A stretch of DNA of 64,000 bases, taken from assembly GCA_031308135.1 (NCBI GenBank), contig JAHLJT010000631.1:32287522-32351521 (forward strand), read 5' to 3'. Of the stretch, positions 20,521 to 33,380 are shown in pieces. Each line of letters starts with the position of its first letter. Position 1 is the first letter of the stretch. The notes beneath the pieces were generated by a model. The model saw nothing but the letters and a program-made list of their open reading frames with translations, did not search any database and had not been told where the DNA came from. Both the position numbers and the translations under genes were made by a program. This stretch comes from Acheta domesticus. Lineage: Eukaryota > Arthropoda > Insecta > Orthoptera > Gryllidae.

Positions 20521-23040
20521 AATCCGCGCAGAAAAGAACTTGTGAATTCTACTAAGCGTGAAACATGAAAACTCTGTCATTCCATTATGTCAATCCCTTC
20601 ACTTCACCGCCTGCCAATACGTATCCGTCTGCAAAGCAGCAGTGAATCAAGCGAAACCTGTCAAAACTGTTATTCGGCCAATTTGCTCAGAGAAATTTCT
20701 TCATTCCGAGAAGAAACGTAGACTCTGTCAGGGAGAGCATTAGAGCGCGCCTCTCGCTTCACCCCTCCAATTCGCAATTTTCAGCCAACGGAGACTCAAG
20801 CGCAATCCGTCAAAACTATCCATCAAATTATCTTCTCACCGAGCTTCTTTCACTCTGTGGACAAAAAATGCCAGTCTGTTAGGGACAGCGGCGGAATGAC
20901 AGTGCCATTCCACCGTTTGTGTCTTCACCGTCTCCCAATCACCACCAGCAGCCAAAGACTACTTTTTAATTTACTTGGTCTTCGCACCCCATCCGCTAGC
21001 CCTTTTTGAGAATTGAGCGCAGGTGGAGAAATCCTCCGTTTAATTATTTTGTCTTTTTGGCACGCCACGTTACAGTACTTTCTGGCTCGCCACGTCGGAG
21101 ACAGTCAGTGCCTTTTCTCCCTTCTGCCAGGGGCTCGGCGCCGTTAGTAACCGGGCTTCCCAGTCAATCACCCGTCCAGGAATTCTTGGTGTCTCGAATT
21201 GATTAACTTCCGTGACTTCACGTAGCGCAATTAATAAATTGAGCTAACAACGCCCGTTCATGCGAAATTTGGCAAAACTATTTACCCACCATATGCCAAG
21301 TGATCTGCCAGTCTGACGTGGCACAAGGAAGCGGAAAAAAGCCAATCTGTCACTGCTGTCAAACCGTCAACTTGGAACAATCGTCTGTTACGAACGGTGT
21401 CTCAAACTAAATATGACATAACTCACATCTAACCTATCCTCTCAATTAAATTTCTTCAGCTACCGGAGACACACAGCATTCAAATCAATGTCTTGCAATC
21501 ACTGTCTGCAGCCAATGGTGACTCAAGCGAAATCTATCAAAAGCGTTCTCCAGACCGCCCCCTAAAGACTGGTATTCTCTTACGTATGAGGGAAGTTGAG
21601 AGACGAACTCAGCTTCTTTCTGACTTCAGAGGAACACACACGGACCAGTTTTTAGGGGCGTCAGTAGTACCATTCCGGTACCGTTGTTGCTTCCGCCGCC
21701 GTCTACAGGTACCTGTATGTTTCGCTGCCTGCGTCGCCCAGCGTGCTACCGACGAGTCTCCCTCGGCTTTCTGGCGTGTGCCAACCCCTGACCGTCCTTC
21801 TCTCCACCGACCAACAAAAACCAGTCTCCGAAGAGCGATGGAAACTGGAAAAGGGTCATTCCGCTATCCCTGTCACTCCACCGCGTTCGTTCCCACCCTC
21901 CCTACCTGCCACAATGGGCCACCTCTGACTTACGACCCCGAGTCTTCCTCTCCATACCGAGTTCTGCAACTCTATAAGCTTCATTTCACCCCAAATACAC
22001 AGTGTGTCCCAGTTCTGTTAGTACTGTGGCTATAAAAAATAAAAGTCATATATTATGATCACAAAATCTCTTTATTCAAAATAGTCTCTCCCTGAATCAA
22101 TGCGCAGTTGAAATCATTTTAAAAGCTTTCTTTAAACAGCCACAGTAGTTCTATTTTGAAATTGCATTTCGTACTGTTGTACAATTTTCTTGGATGTCCA
22201 TAACGACGTCGTCATAACGTTGTCTTTTCATTGACAACTTCATTTTTCGGAACAACCTGATGTTGGCTGGGTCCAAATCCGGAGAATACGACGGGTGATC
22301 AAGGACTGTGACCCGTTAGCGGGTCAAAAACTCGCACATGTTCTTCGCTTTTGGGTTGGGACTTTGTCATGGAGTAGCAGGTGTGATCCTGCCTCTCTGT
22401 TTTCCGGTCGATCTCGACGAATTCTTGCCCACAAACGATGGAGGACGTCGAGATAACACTCAGAATTTTTGAACGACTTAAAGTCATTATCTCCAGTCAC
22501 TTTTCATCTTACACTTTTTACTTTCATCGTACACTACTTACACTTTTCATCTTATAAAACGTTTCATTGGCCTATTTCCCTAACTTAATGCAATACTAAA
22601 TGCAATTCAAAATAGGACTACTGTGGCTGTTTAAAAAAAAACTTTTAAAACGATTTCAACTGTGCATTGATTCAGGGAGAGACTATTTTGAATAATTAAA
22701 GTAATTTTGTGCACAAAATACATGATTTTTATTTTTTATAGCCACTGTCCTTACAAAAATTAATGTTGTATCACTGTTCCAAAACCATCTTTCGACACAT
22801 GTTAGACGCGTACTGTTACACTGGCGTCCAGGACGACTGCTGAAGTGATGCCAGCGAATTGAAATTCGTAACAGCTGTTGTTGAAACTTCAATGATCGTT
22901 ACGCCATTATTCTTCAAAATTACCATTGTTGTGTGGAATTTCACAGAAGCAGTCCTAACGTAACTGCGACACACTGTGTAGACCAGTCTGCGCAGGACGA
23001 CGGGAACTGTAAAAGTGCCATTCCCCCACCGCTGCCTTCG
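20521..23040. repeat. Degenerate repeated block interrupted by a mariner-derived element
   Basis: Two phrases recur several times. One resembles GACTCAAGCGAAATCTATCAAAA (near 20645, 20795, 21270, 21522). The other resembles CCAGTCTG..GACAG..GTGCCATTCC (near 20870, 21311, 21820, 22983). Spacing is irregular, so this is either a very old tandem repeat or several copies of one dispersed repeat. The mariner-derived foldback at 22025-22746 splits it. The frame 21493-22035 is incidental. Confidence 0.35.
22025..22746 (-). mobile_element. Mariner-derived foldback element
   Basis: On the minus strand about 22480-22160 reads as the C-terminal third of a mariner transposase. A degenerate HDN-like stretch is followed by HPSYSPDLDPANIRLFRKMK and a QRYDDVVMDIQ segment. 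The outer ~160 bases on each side (22025-22185 and 22588-22746) are inverted repeats of each other. They include the end of the transposase frame, so they are far longer than a normal mariner TIR and contain coding sequence. The N-terminal part is missing. The element is dead and rearranged. Confidence 0.65.
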
Positions 23041-24108
23041 TCACCCCCAGCGCGCCACGCCGCCCCGAGCCTCCCCCTGCATGCGGGCGGCGCGGCGCGT
23101 GTGACGTCAGCCCCGCGTAGAAGGCCGAGATCGTTAACGCTCTCTCGCGGAGTGTCCTTTCGCTCGCTTTGCCTTGTTGCTGCTGCTGCTGCTGCAAACG
23201 ACGAAACGCCGCCGACGACTCGGAGACGGATGTAAAGGCATGGTTTACTGCGCTCTGGGTTGGATGCCTGGAGCTGTGCCAACGACGACAGTCGCACTGG
23301 CGGAAATGAGTCGAAAAAAATATCGCGGAATATATCGTATTCATGGCAGGTCATTAAATGCATCATTAACTGCACATGTCATCTCGAGCCGCAGACCCGT
23401 TGACATGCATGGTGTTCAACTGGGGCCTCCTGAGAGCTTGTGATAGCAAATTGGTATATGATAGCAATAGTATGATAGAATATGATAGAGAATTGGTATT
23501 CACCGAGATTGTGAATAGCTTAATGGCGAACTGGTACCATGATAAAATCATAGCTGATAGGTTATAATTCATTTTCATCAAATAACTTCGTTTTGTACGA
23601 AGGAAACTGTTCATACTACAACATTATTAGACCATTGGCTGTCGACTTGTTTTCTGACAGAGTAATATTTATATTGTAAAAAACATAATTTCATCTTGAT
23701 TTTTAGGTATGTCTCGAAAAGTATTTTGCAATTTATAATTTCATACAATATTTATGATAGGTACCCATATTAAGCCTCTTGAGTATGCTTCTGGAATGCT
23801 GTTTATTTACATTCAAGATATGCAAAAGTTCTTGTTTAGTCACAAAAATATGTACGAAATTCATACACTACACTTTACATTACTCCATACCCACAACGAC
23901 GACTCGAATTTCTTATCGGAAAACGCTTGAGAATCTAAAAATAAACCTAATTAAACCTTGAATATCTTTATAACTTTAGTGATCCACACCAATTTCCTGA
24001 AATTTTGTGTCTAAATTACTCGTCCCCTTTTTTTCCTTTAGGTTCAGTTACTGTCATCCATGCTTTGCTTTCACCGTGCGTTTATCCGATGTCCAATTTC
24101 CTGTTAAT
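23041..24108. other. Spacer; small GC-rich patch then AT-rich
   Basis: A GC-rich patch at about 23030-23230 contains a CTG run (23178-23193). The rest is AT-rich with small direct repeats of TATGATAG at 23455-23490. No gene is supported. Confidence 0.35.
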
Positions 24109-25086
24109 TGATGGATTGTTTTATTGATTATTTCTTTGTTTCGGGTGCGTCCACTGCTATGGTCATAGTCCCATAAGTGTAGTGTATTTTTTATCATTGG
24201 AAGTGGCAGTGCTCCTCCCACGCTGAATGGCGAGGCGCGGAGCCGGGCCAACACGTCGACTTGCGGGTTTTCCCCCATGCACATATGTCTCACCAGTGGG
24301 AGGCCTCAAGCTCCCGTCTTGTCTCCCGACATGGTAGTGTAGGGCAGGCGTGCACAGGGCCCCAGCAACGCGCCCCACGGCAGCCATGGTAGCCCGTCCG
24401 CGCCCCACCGGCTTCTAGTGAGAGACTTTCACTTTTGGCAAGTGCATACTGTTGCAACTGATTTTGAAAATATTTGTAATATAAATTACAAGAACAGCAA
24501 ATTTAACAATTTCTCATTGTAATAATAATACACACTTCAAAAAATTTAGTTCAGAAATATCTGGTTGTAATACACTTGACCATACTGTTTTAAATGTTTA
24601 TTTTACTTTTTGCTGTTACTTTTTCTCCGACACCATCTGACATAAGAGACACGTTGTCAGAAGACGGCCCCAAGCTCCATTTCTCTCAGTGAATAAAAAT
24701 TCGTGCTCGCAGTTAGCCTTGAACCGACGATTCTGATTAGTACAGTGAAGAGACAGCTCGGCCGTCGGGGATTGTGCCAACTTTCTTGGTTCTCGCGGGG
24801 CGCCGAGGGGCGCGGGGTGCGGGCTTCCCGGCGCCCCAAGTAGGGGCTCAAATGCGGCGCTTGTGCTCCTCTGGTGTAGGGCATGTAAATGTAAGTGTAA
24901 GGGATGAGGATAGGACAGATCAATGCAGCCAGCCTCTAGAAGTCTCTTCTAAACAGCGCCTGAATTCGAACTAGCAATTTAGTAAATGTCAAAAATCCTA
25001 CCACCGTTGGGGCTCAAACCCTACAACTTCCCTGTCAGAGGCTCTGCAGCAACAACAGTTGATGTCCTGAGCTAACTCGGCTGGTT
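24109..25086 (-). mobile_element. SINE family A, copy 4, interrupted by an hAT element
   Basis: A 13-base target duplication ATTTCCTGTTAAT lies at 24096-24108 and 25087-25099. The SINE is 24109-24344 plus 24882-25086. The tail is on the left and the tRNA-like head on the right (reverse B-box GGGGCTCAAACCC near 25010). The hAT insertion and its 8-base duplication account for the middle. Confidence 0.75.
24345..24873. mobile_element. Non-autonomous hAT transposon
   Basis: 529 bases bounded by a perfect 8-base duplication GTGTAGGG (24337-24344 and 24874-24881), the hAT target size. The left end CAGGCGTGCACAGGGCCCC and the right end, read inward, CAGAGGAGCACAAGCGCC fit the hAT terminal pattern starting CAG. 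GC-rich ends flank an AT-rich centre. No transposase frame is present. It sits inside SINE family A copy 4. Confidence 0.75.
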
Positions 25087-25099
25087 ATTTCCTGTTAAT

Positions 25100-25689
25100 G
25101 CTTGCCCAAATACTATGTTCTTACTGAGTTAATTAGTATTTTTAATTGTGTTGTACATAAAAAATAATCATTCACGCCCTGAAAAGTAGGATGTCAGATC
25201 ACAAATATCGCAAACAATGAGAATAACCTTCTCATACTACACTTAGCGGGTGAATATTTCATGAGCATGTAATGTATCTGTCGTAAAAACTTCACGGAAA
25301 ACATGGAGAACGTTACGCAGGCACAACTTTCAAGTTAGACGTAACACATTCTGCTTCAAAATGTCTCTCGCAATCAAACCTCCGTTGTTCGGGAGTGGTT
25401 TCAGTGTAATCTACGTATGGTATCTTGGGCGTCCAGTTGTCCTATATAATAAATGCCTTTTATTTAACCTTGCGTTTCATTTAGATTTCCTGCTATCGTT
25501 ATGCAACGGTATTTTTTTGTTGGTATTTTCTTTTTTCTTTTTTTTCATTTATTTTCTTCCCGTTCGACTTTCGTCTTTCGGGGATTTTAACGGGTACAAT
25601 GTTACATACAATAATTTACGGGGCCATCCTAACGCAAATGCTGGGTCTCGGTGCAACCCTTCACTATTTTTAAAATTTCATATTTGAAA
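25100..25689. other. Spacer, nothing recognised
   Basis: AT-rich. The frame 25361-25687 is hydrophobic, ends in a TTTTC-type low-complexity stretch, and resembles no family. Confidence 0.35.
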
Positions 25690-28145
25690 TACTTGACTAA
25701 CGGAAGATTTGCATTTATTGTCTAGAAGCGGAAGGAGGGTGTTTATGGGAAAGGGGGCAAATGATTTTATGATTCAGGGTGGGCGAAAGAGATCTTTGGG
25801 GAATCTGGATCTAATGCGTGAAGGATAATGTGCGTTTTGACTGAGATTGAATATTGGAGTGTTAGGACATGCGTGGAGAAGAGAATAATATTTTTGAGAG
25901 GTTTGCGAGATGAATTCTGAGAGGAGAGATACTTGAAGTTCTCGATGGATTTGTGAATTAGAAATGAACCATGGTGCTTTCAAGGTTTGTCTTAAATATT
26001 TATTCTGGATTGTCTGTAAAATGGATAGGTTGGTAAGTGCTATGTTGCGCCATATTGGACAAGCATATGTCATTGTGGGTCTTATGATTGTTTTGTAGAT
26101 GAGCAGCCCATTTTCTATGCTAAGGGTGGAATTTCTGTTGATAAAAGGGTATAATTTAAACATTTTTGCACGTGTTTTGTGGGCGGTTGAAATAATATGC
26201 GGTTTCCAAGTTAACCGTTTGTCTAGTAAGACACCTAAGTATTTGACTGGCGAAGAATGAGAAAGCCAGGGAATATCGGTGTTGTTTATTCGTACGGGTG
26301 CAGGGAAGGGAGGACGTCTGGGTGTGAATATTTTAGATTATGATTTTAAGGGGTTAATTTTAATTCTCCATTTTTTGGTCCAATTCGTATAGCTGTAAAG
26401 GTAGGATTGTATGTAATCATAGGCTGAATTGATATCAGTATGTGAAGTGAAAATAGCGGTATCATCTGCATAAAGAGCTATACTTGCTTCCTGTGGAGTT
26501 GGATAGTCTGCTGTAAAAATTAAGAACAATGTTGGTGAAAGAACCGAACCTTGTGGGACCCCTGCGAGAATTGGGTGAAGAGGTGAAATAGCATCATTTA
26601 CTTTCACTTGAAAAGCTGTCTGTAAGAAAGCTTTGAATTAGGTTCTGCAGATAATAAGGTGTACCAATTTCTTGTAGTTTGTACATTAGTCCTTGATGCC
26701 AAATTCTATCAAATACCTGGGAGATATCTAAAAAGAGAGCTAGTATGTGTTTTTTGTCGTTAAAACCGTTTACAATATGTTCGACAAGTCGCAGCAGTTG
26801 ATGTGTAGTAGCATGATTAGGTCTAAAACCGAACTGGGTGTTGGGAATTGTATTGATTTTTGTTAAGTATACTTGGAGTCTTTTTAAAACAAGTTTTTCA
26901 AAAATGTTTGCTATAGAAGGGAGAAGACTAATTGGTCTGTATTTGCTTGGAGTTTGGGGGTTTTTGCCTGGTTTGCAGAATGGAAGTATAACAGCTCGTT
27001 TTCATGACGATGGGTAGTATCCTAATCTTAACGATGCATTAAATATTGAAGTTATTATTGCAATTGGTTTTCGAGGAAGTCCTTTTTAAGCTTTGTTAGT
27101 GACGTTGTCATACCCGGGTATTTTTCTAGTCTTGGAAAGTTTAATGGCATTTGCCACTTCTGATGGAGAAATGAATTTTATCTTTGTTGGGTCAGTGCAC
27201 ATAGGTAGTTTTATGTGCTCTTCTATTTCTGAATTGAACATGGGATATTCTACGGGGTTTGGAATGAAGACTCCTTCTAGGTATTCAGCTAAGGCCTTCG
27301 CTTTTTCATCGTCTGAGTAAACAATCTTACCATTATTCTGTAAAGGCGGTATCTCTATTCGATCTTTTGTTATGCTTTTGATTGTTCTCCATAGTGGTCT
27401 GGTGTTAGGGTGAAGTTGGCATAGAAATTTATGAAAATTAGAAAATCTAAATTCATCTATTTTTGGTTGACAATTTTTGAGATGTGGTTTAGTTCACGTT
27501 TATTGTTTATATTTCTACTGGATTGCCAGATACGTCGTATTTTTCTTTTCTTTTTAATTAGTTCAAAAAGTTATTTAGGCAGTGTTGTTTTTGACTTTCT
27601 GTGTGTCTGATGGAAGGGTATATGAGCATATTTTAATGATTGTATGCAGTTTGTGAGTTTGTGTAGTTCATTATCTATGTCCTCAATGGAGATCACGTAG
27701 TGTGGATACGTCAAACTGCTAGTTATTAGTTCACGGAAATGATTCCAGTTAGTTTTACCGTTTAATTGTTTCGGTATTTTTTTCTAAAGAATGTGTCGGT
27801 GTTCCCAGCGATATGAGGATGGGAGAATGGTCCGAATCTAAATCTGGAACTACTTTCTGGTAGATCGGTGAGGTTATACCTTTTGAAATGATTATATCTA
27901 GGATGTCTGCTCTCTTGTTTGGATCTGATGGGTAGTGGGTGGGCTCTATAGGAGCATGAATATTTATGTTGTGACCGCTTGAGTTAATAAGATTAAGCAA
28001 TTTGGCACCCTGATGTGTAGTCACGTTGCAACCCCAAGCTCTTTTTTTGCTGTTTAAATCTCCCAGCAAAATGGATCGAGGATATTGAGAAAAGATATTA
28101 CCGTATTCAGTTGGAAAGTTTTTGTTGGGTGATATTTTCAAATAA
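25690..28145 (-). pseudogene. 5'-truncated, decayed Jockey-clade LINE
   Basis: Reading right to left: the C-terminal half of the endonuclease (28141-27755), with the catalytic LLGDLN near 28075 and SDHSPILIS near 27825. Next comes a frame-broken N-terminal reverse transcriptase (27750-26610), in which FGFRPN-like and LFLDIS-like pieces can be read. Then the catalytic core (26607-26338) has AGVPQGSVLSP and the active-site YADDTAIF. Last is the C-terminal part (26163-25774), with YKTIIRPTMTYACPIW and HREL. Stops and frameshifts separate the pieces, so it is inactive. It is related to the fragment at 7150-7640 but not the same copy. Confidence 0.8.
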
Positions 28146-30561
28146 CAGTATTTAAGAAAATGTTACATTATTCTAATATTTTCTAAACCATTGTAGACAT
28201 TGTGATGCGGTTTTCACTAAAACGAACGAACAATCACTTAGAATGTTCTATATTATTGTGCTACACAGTTTTTCGTTTGAGAAATACAGATACAATTTTG
28301 ATTTTTTTTAAATGGAACCCAGTATTTAACTCATGATAACGAGGGTTAAGAGAGGAGTTCATACATGTGCCTATTACCCTACATAACACGACATTATTTT
28401 TGACAAATGAAGAGATTTTATGACCACCCAGACACTTAATATTCCGCCACTAGCACTAAGAAAACTTATGTGTGAGATTGGGTTGGTCCTGCGGGTGGAA
28501 AGAATTGAAATACCAAGCCCGTCGCGGGGAGGCCACGAAAACGCGTCTTCTTATGCAGCTTGCAAACATTGTACTCACCCACAGATATGATCTCAGCCTA
28601 CCTCTCATCTGTGAGGTATTACTTTGATAACAAAATGCTAAGAGATTTGAGCAAAACATTGAGTTTTTAACGGAGACGTGCAGTAAACAATGGATTTTCC
28701 TATGATGTAATAGACGTTCTACCATATAGTGTAGTAACAAATGAACCATTTACTTTCATTAAGACTAAAAATCATTTCAAGTGCAAGAAACTCGTGTAAA
28801 TAAAACTAAAAAAAAGTTAAAAAACCGCAGAAACAAAAGGCAACTAAATAATTCTTAAAGGCTCTTTTCAATGAAAATAAATTGCTCAATATAGTGCATT
28901 ATCAACGGAAACATACATTTAAAGACGCTTACAAAGCTCCTAAAGCTATTTTAAAATCATTACAGAAAAAAATGTTTTGTTGTGCTTAAAGTGAATCAAA
29001 GTGCTGACTGAAAAAAAATCTTCCTTTTTCGGAAACAAAAGAAGAAAAATCAAGATCTGTGAAGTGCAAATTACGATAGCGCTGTATCGCGCGCGGACCT
29101 GCGATCATGCCCGAGTGTAGGTCGTAGCAGTAGGTCCGCCAGCCGGCCCTCAGAATTGCAGTGCACTCGCTGTTCACAAATAACGCTAAGGACCTTCCAA
29201 GTCTACAACAGCGCTGCGCACAAAGTTCGGATGACTTTCAGACGGCGACGAAAGTGGAATATTGTTTATTTCGATAAATCACTTAGCGATGTGTCTCGTG
29301 AGAAATCCATGTGCTACTTTTATTTCCGAATTCAACACTTTATTCCAAAAATTGAATGTAACAACTCGCCTAACTTCGACAGGTCCGATTATCATCTAAT
29401 CTCTCTGAAACTTCGTACTTGGTTCTTGAATGTTTTGAAATCGATTAAATATATTGTAGGCGGCTTAGGAGATGAATATTTTTCCATGGCCAACGTATAA
29501 AGCAATCGAATTTAAAACATATCAAGGGCTGATAAAATGTAAAAGGCCTTTAACATGTAAAAGAAAATACATATTAAAGGAAAAATTCTTATGTACAAAT
29601 ACACATAAAGCCGAAACTATGAATTTTGGTTCATTCCATGATGAATTTTCAATTTATTTTTTCTAATAACAAAAAAACAGTTCTAATGCGTGATTTATTT
29701 GCATGGATGTAGTCCATTACAACTCTATGAAAATCACATAGGCTAAACGTAATAAGCCGAAAAATAGAGTCTGGGCAGATAAGACCTTCCTGTTCATCCA
29801 GTTATGAAAACGAATCGTATGCTCAATGTTAAGCAAAAAGTGGGAATAAAACGCCATGAGGCAGATTCCGACTGGTTTTATTCCCACGGTAAAGATAACA
29901 AATGTAGATATTAACGCTACAAGGAAAACGTATAAATCAAAAATACGCCCGTTCGCCCTATGAATCGGATTATGTTGATTATAATGAGGAGTGATACGAA
30001 GTGGAGTACACATTTCATTAACGTAAATAGTTGTTGAATACAACTACACCGTGAAGTAGAATGCAAATGGATTTGATGTGATGTGATAGCAATGACAGTC
30101 GATGAAACCCAAAGCTTAACAAAATCAATATTCTTCTTGACGTTTTCTCATAGTTACAGTTTTCAATAAATTAAATAATGACTTCACGTCATTATATTTT
30201 TGTTTACTGTTAATATTATTCTCGTACCGCTTAAATAACGTCATCATCATTATAATATTTTACTAGATAATAAAGTCAAAGTGTTGATAATTCCGTGATA
30301 ACGTTGGGGTGACTTCCTGCAGACATGTGCCCACACATTCCTAAATTTACAAGTTAAAATTGGCTCTTCAAAAGAGGTCGCAGAATTTACGAAATTTACA
30401 AATATTAAAAATATAATTACTTTTAACAATGTGATATGACAGGTCCTTCGCCACACAGGGTTTGCAATATTTTCTGACCGTATGAGAACAAGTCGTGTAA
30501 AATCATTAACAATTAAATTCATAATTATTCATCATAATTAATTTAATTATTTATTAACACC

Positions 30562-30563
<2 letters not shown>
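28146..30563. other. AT-rich spacer with a few unassigned ORFs
   Basis: Apart from the small membrane-protein-like frame at 29717-30043, this stretch has only short frames with no family likeness (28456-28749, 29156-29500, 30250-30522 minus). No repeat was recognised. Confidence 0.35.
29717..30043 (-). CDS. Unassigned small ORF with two hydrophobic segments
   Basis: 108 codons on the minus strand. After about 35 polar residues come two hydrophobic stretches: residues ~36-66, from FDLYVFLVALISTFVIFTVG into GICLMAFY, and ~90-105, LFFGLLRLAYVIFIEL. They are separated by a basic segment (IRFHNWMNRK). This would fit a small membrane protein or an exon of one. I do not recognise the family. In AT-rich DNA a frame of this length can arise by chance. 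Confidence 0.2.
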   Translation of the reverse strand: MYSTTIYVNEMCTPLRITPHYNQHNPIHRANGRIFDLYVFLVALISTFVIFTVGIKPVGICLMAFYSHFLLNIEHTIRFHNWMNRKVLSAQTLFFGLLRLAYVIFIEL

Positions 30564-30600
<37 letters not shown>

Positions 30601-30926
30601 ATGACTGTGCCTTTTTTTCGTACGCTCTCGGTGGGTTTCCCCTGATGGACCTGGTGTGATTCTCGCTTTCTTCGTCAGAAGTCGGTCTCAGTTATCTATA
30701 ATACGAACTACCCGGTTCGGAGAAAGTGAGATCTCCTTACGACATTGGGATTTAATTTTGCCCGTCACTGGCCAAGGTTCTTGTATGCGCCAAAAGCACG
30801 GCATGACATCTGACGGATATTCCGCCCTTCAAAAATCCACACACCCCAGCCGGGATCGAACCCGCGCGAAGATGGTTCAGAGACCATTAAGCCAACCACT
30901 CGCCCAGCGAAGCCGTAAGCACTGGT
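30564..30926 (-). mobile_element. tRNA-derived SINE, family E, with (AAT)n tail
   Basis: On the minus strand the head reads GGGCGAGTGGTTGGC (A-box-like) and, 30-odd bases on, GGGTTCGATCCCGG (a perfect B-box). The body runs down to an (AAT)n tail, seen as (ATT)n at about 30567-30600 on the plus strand. The boundary duplication was not found. The overlapping plus frame 30656-31138 is incidental. Confidence 0.75.
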
Positions 30927-33314
30927 GCACTGTGTATGAAAATTCAGTTGGTATGCGCAGTTTGAGAAAAGGTGGAATAAAACAAACCAATATTGGCATT
31001 TTCCGTTCAAAGTCGAAAATGTTTCTTTGTTTTTGTGTTTTTTCCGAGTTCCTGAGCATCCAGGGAAATCGCAAACACCTCGCTCAAGGCGGGATCCTAC
31101 GTAGTTTCCATTTAATTTCTGCGCGCATTGAAAATTAGTAAAATTGGTATCTACTGAATAAAAGAAAGTAATGTTATTGCCCTTCCCCCTTCGTACCGCT
31201 CCGCCCGCCATCCTCGCCCCTCTCCATGGAAATAGCTTATTTACGCGAATCTAATGCGCATCTTTTTTTACCACATGCGGTACTCAAAATCGAGGTGCGC
31301 ATTAATTTCGAGTGCAAATCCGTTCCGTAGAACGCCAGTAACTTCGTTCAATTTTTTCGTTTATTACAATGGATTGCTGGAGTTCCTCAACTTCGTTCCA
31401 TTTATCTCTGGCCTATTATTGAGGACGTTTAGTTACGACACGGAAAACAAACAGAAGAACGTCTTATAATACTTCATTAAAACATAAAGCAGTAATAATT
31501 CTAATTATGTATACGATTGTTGTATTACATAAATTTAAATAAAATACCATACCTATTATTTTGCAACTGATGCGCAGCACATTCGATACAAAACTATTTT
31601 TTCATAATTTTAAGTTTCAAGTATGGTGTGCGCATTATATCCACATATATATGGTTATTTAAAACTTGACCATCAATGACTTAGAACGTAATTGGAAATT
31701 TGAATGAAACAAAATGCATTTAGTAGGAAATTGTATGAGCTTTTCAAAACTTTCGATCCACTTTCGAGTGATTCCTCTCTGTTTCCGTGAAATTCGCGAA
31801 GAACTGAGAGTATGCACTTAAATTCTGCGTGGAAAAGGGGGTGAGTGAGTAATTTTTTACGATCTCTAACGCATAGCCTAACTTTTCTCTTGTTTCGAAG
31901 GTCAAAAGTTTAAAATTTCATTAGATCGGAATAAAACTGTCGATTTGAATTAAAAACACAATATTAATTATTTTTATAATTACATATTAATTACATAATT
32001 ACATATTAATAATTACATAATACCTACCAAGTCAAATGGCCTCAACTACTGAAAAATTTCAAGATTAATTGTGTTTATGTTAGCAACCTTTCTCATTATT
32101 CTCCCATTTTCAAAGGTTTATTTAATATAAATTCTGTGAGAGATTTCCTCAAAACAAACACAGAACTGAAATGAACAAGGTAGGGTATTCAAAAAGAGCA
32201 CAGAAACTGATTTTACACCATTCAGTAAAAAACAATCTGGATCAGTGAACTGCAGCTCCTTGCATTTTAACATATGTCCTGATTGCAACTTTCTTTAACA
32301 ATTCCACAGCAAGTACACCACCTTTCTTCCTTTTCTGTTTCTCTCTTTTTCTGTAAATATGTAAATAATGACTAGAAAAAGTAGCTTAAATTGTGCTCGA
32401 CTAGATACTAACATTCAGTAAAAATTGGACAGACGAAAATAGTAAAAGAAAATTGAATAGGTTTTTATACCACGCAAGTAATAAAAATGAGCTAATAAAA
32501 AAATATTTTGAAATCACAGACACTTCTAAAATTATTAAGATATTTTATAGTATTAATGAAATATAAATAACTGGATGAAGAGATGATGCTATGGCATACA
32601 GTTGATCTTACCCATTATGCCGTAATCGTATTTCTTACGTGGAATCCGAATGCGAAAACAGCGCAGCGGTACCGAGAGCCTTCTAGGTCGGCCTCAGGTC
32701 ATTCTTCTCCATCATTAATTCAGCGTTGCCCACGTAAACCACCCACCTGAGGACAGAACAATGTATGTCACGACGCCACGTCATAACACGATAGTTCCCA
32801 TTCTTTCCGTCACGCCTCGACTCGTCGTAATCTTAGCACCCAAAGGATGGACTGGCATGCATTGCCCCCGTTCCACACCAAATTTATCCGATGCACTGCC
32901 CAGCCCTGCTCTCGATACCTCGGCCGCTTGCAGCGACCCACAGTGAGCCCAAATGAGACTATTTAAACAAAACATATTAAACAAATTGTAGGTAAATTCT
33001 TGCTTTTCCCTGTTTTATATGACACTGATGTTATTTTATGCTTATTATTAAATAAAACAAAATAAACACGTTCCATTTTCATTAAATTGATTCAGCATTC
33101 ATTTTTATAGTGTAAAAACTCTGTATGTCATTAGTGGTAATGCTGTTTTTTTTTGTACTCGGATAAATTTGAGAGATTTATTTCCTTTATGCAATATTCT
33201 CTATTATATACGCTTCAAAATTGCATTTTTTTTCATATGTATCGTTTCTCTTGTATCATTTATCCACAAAAATATAATGTTAACTTCAAGTTCTATAGCG
33301 TTTTGTCAAGAATA

Positions 33315-33316
<2 letters not shown>
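30927..33316. other. AT-rich spacer, nothing recognised
   Basis: No gene or repeat could be supported. A less AT-rich patch at 32640-32950 contains two short opposing frames without family likeness. Confidence 0.35.

Positions 33317-33376
<60 letters not shown>
33317..33376. repeat. (AAT)n microsatellite
   Basis: About 20 uninterrupted AAT triplets directly abutting the 5' end of a truncated LINE fragment. It may be the tail of an earlier LINE insertion that was later extended. Confidence 0.9.
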
Positions 33377-33380
<4 letters not shown>

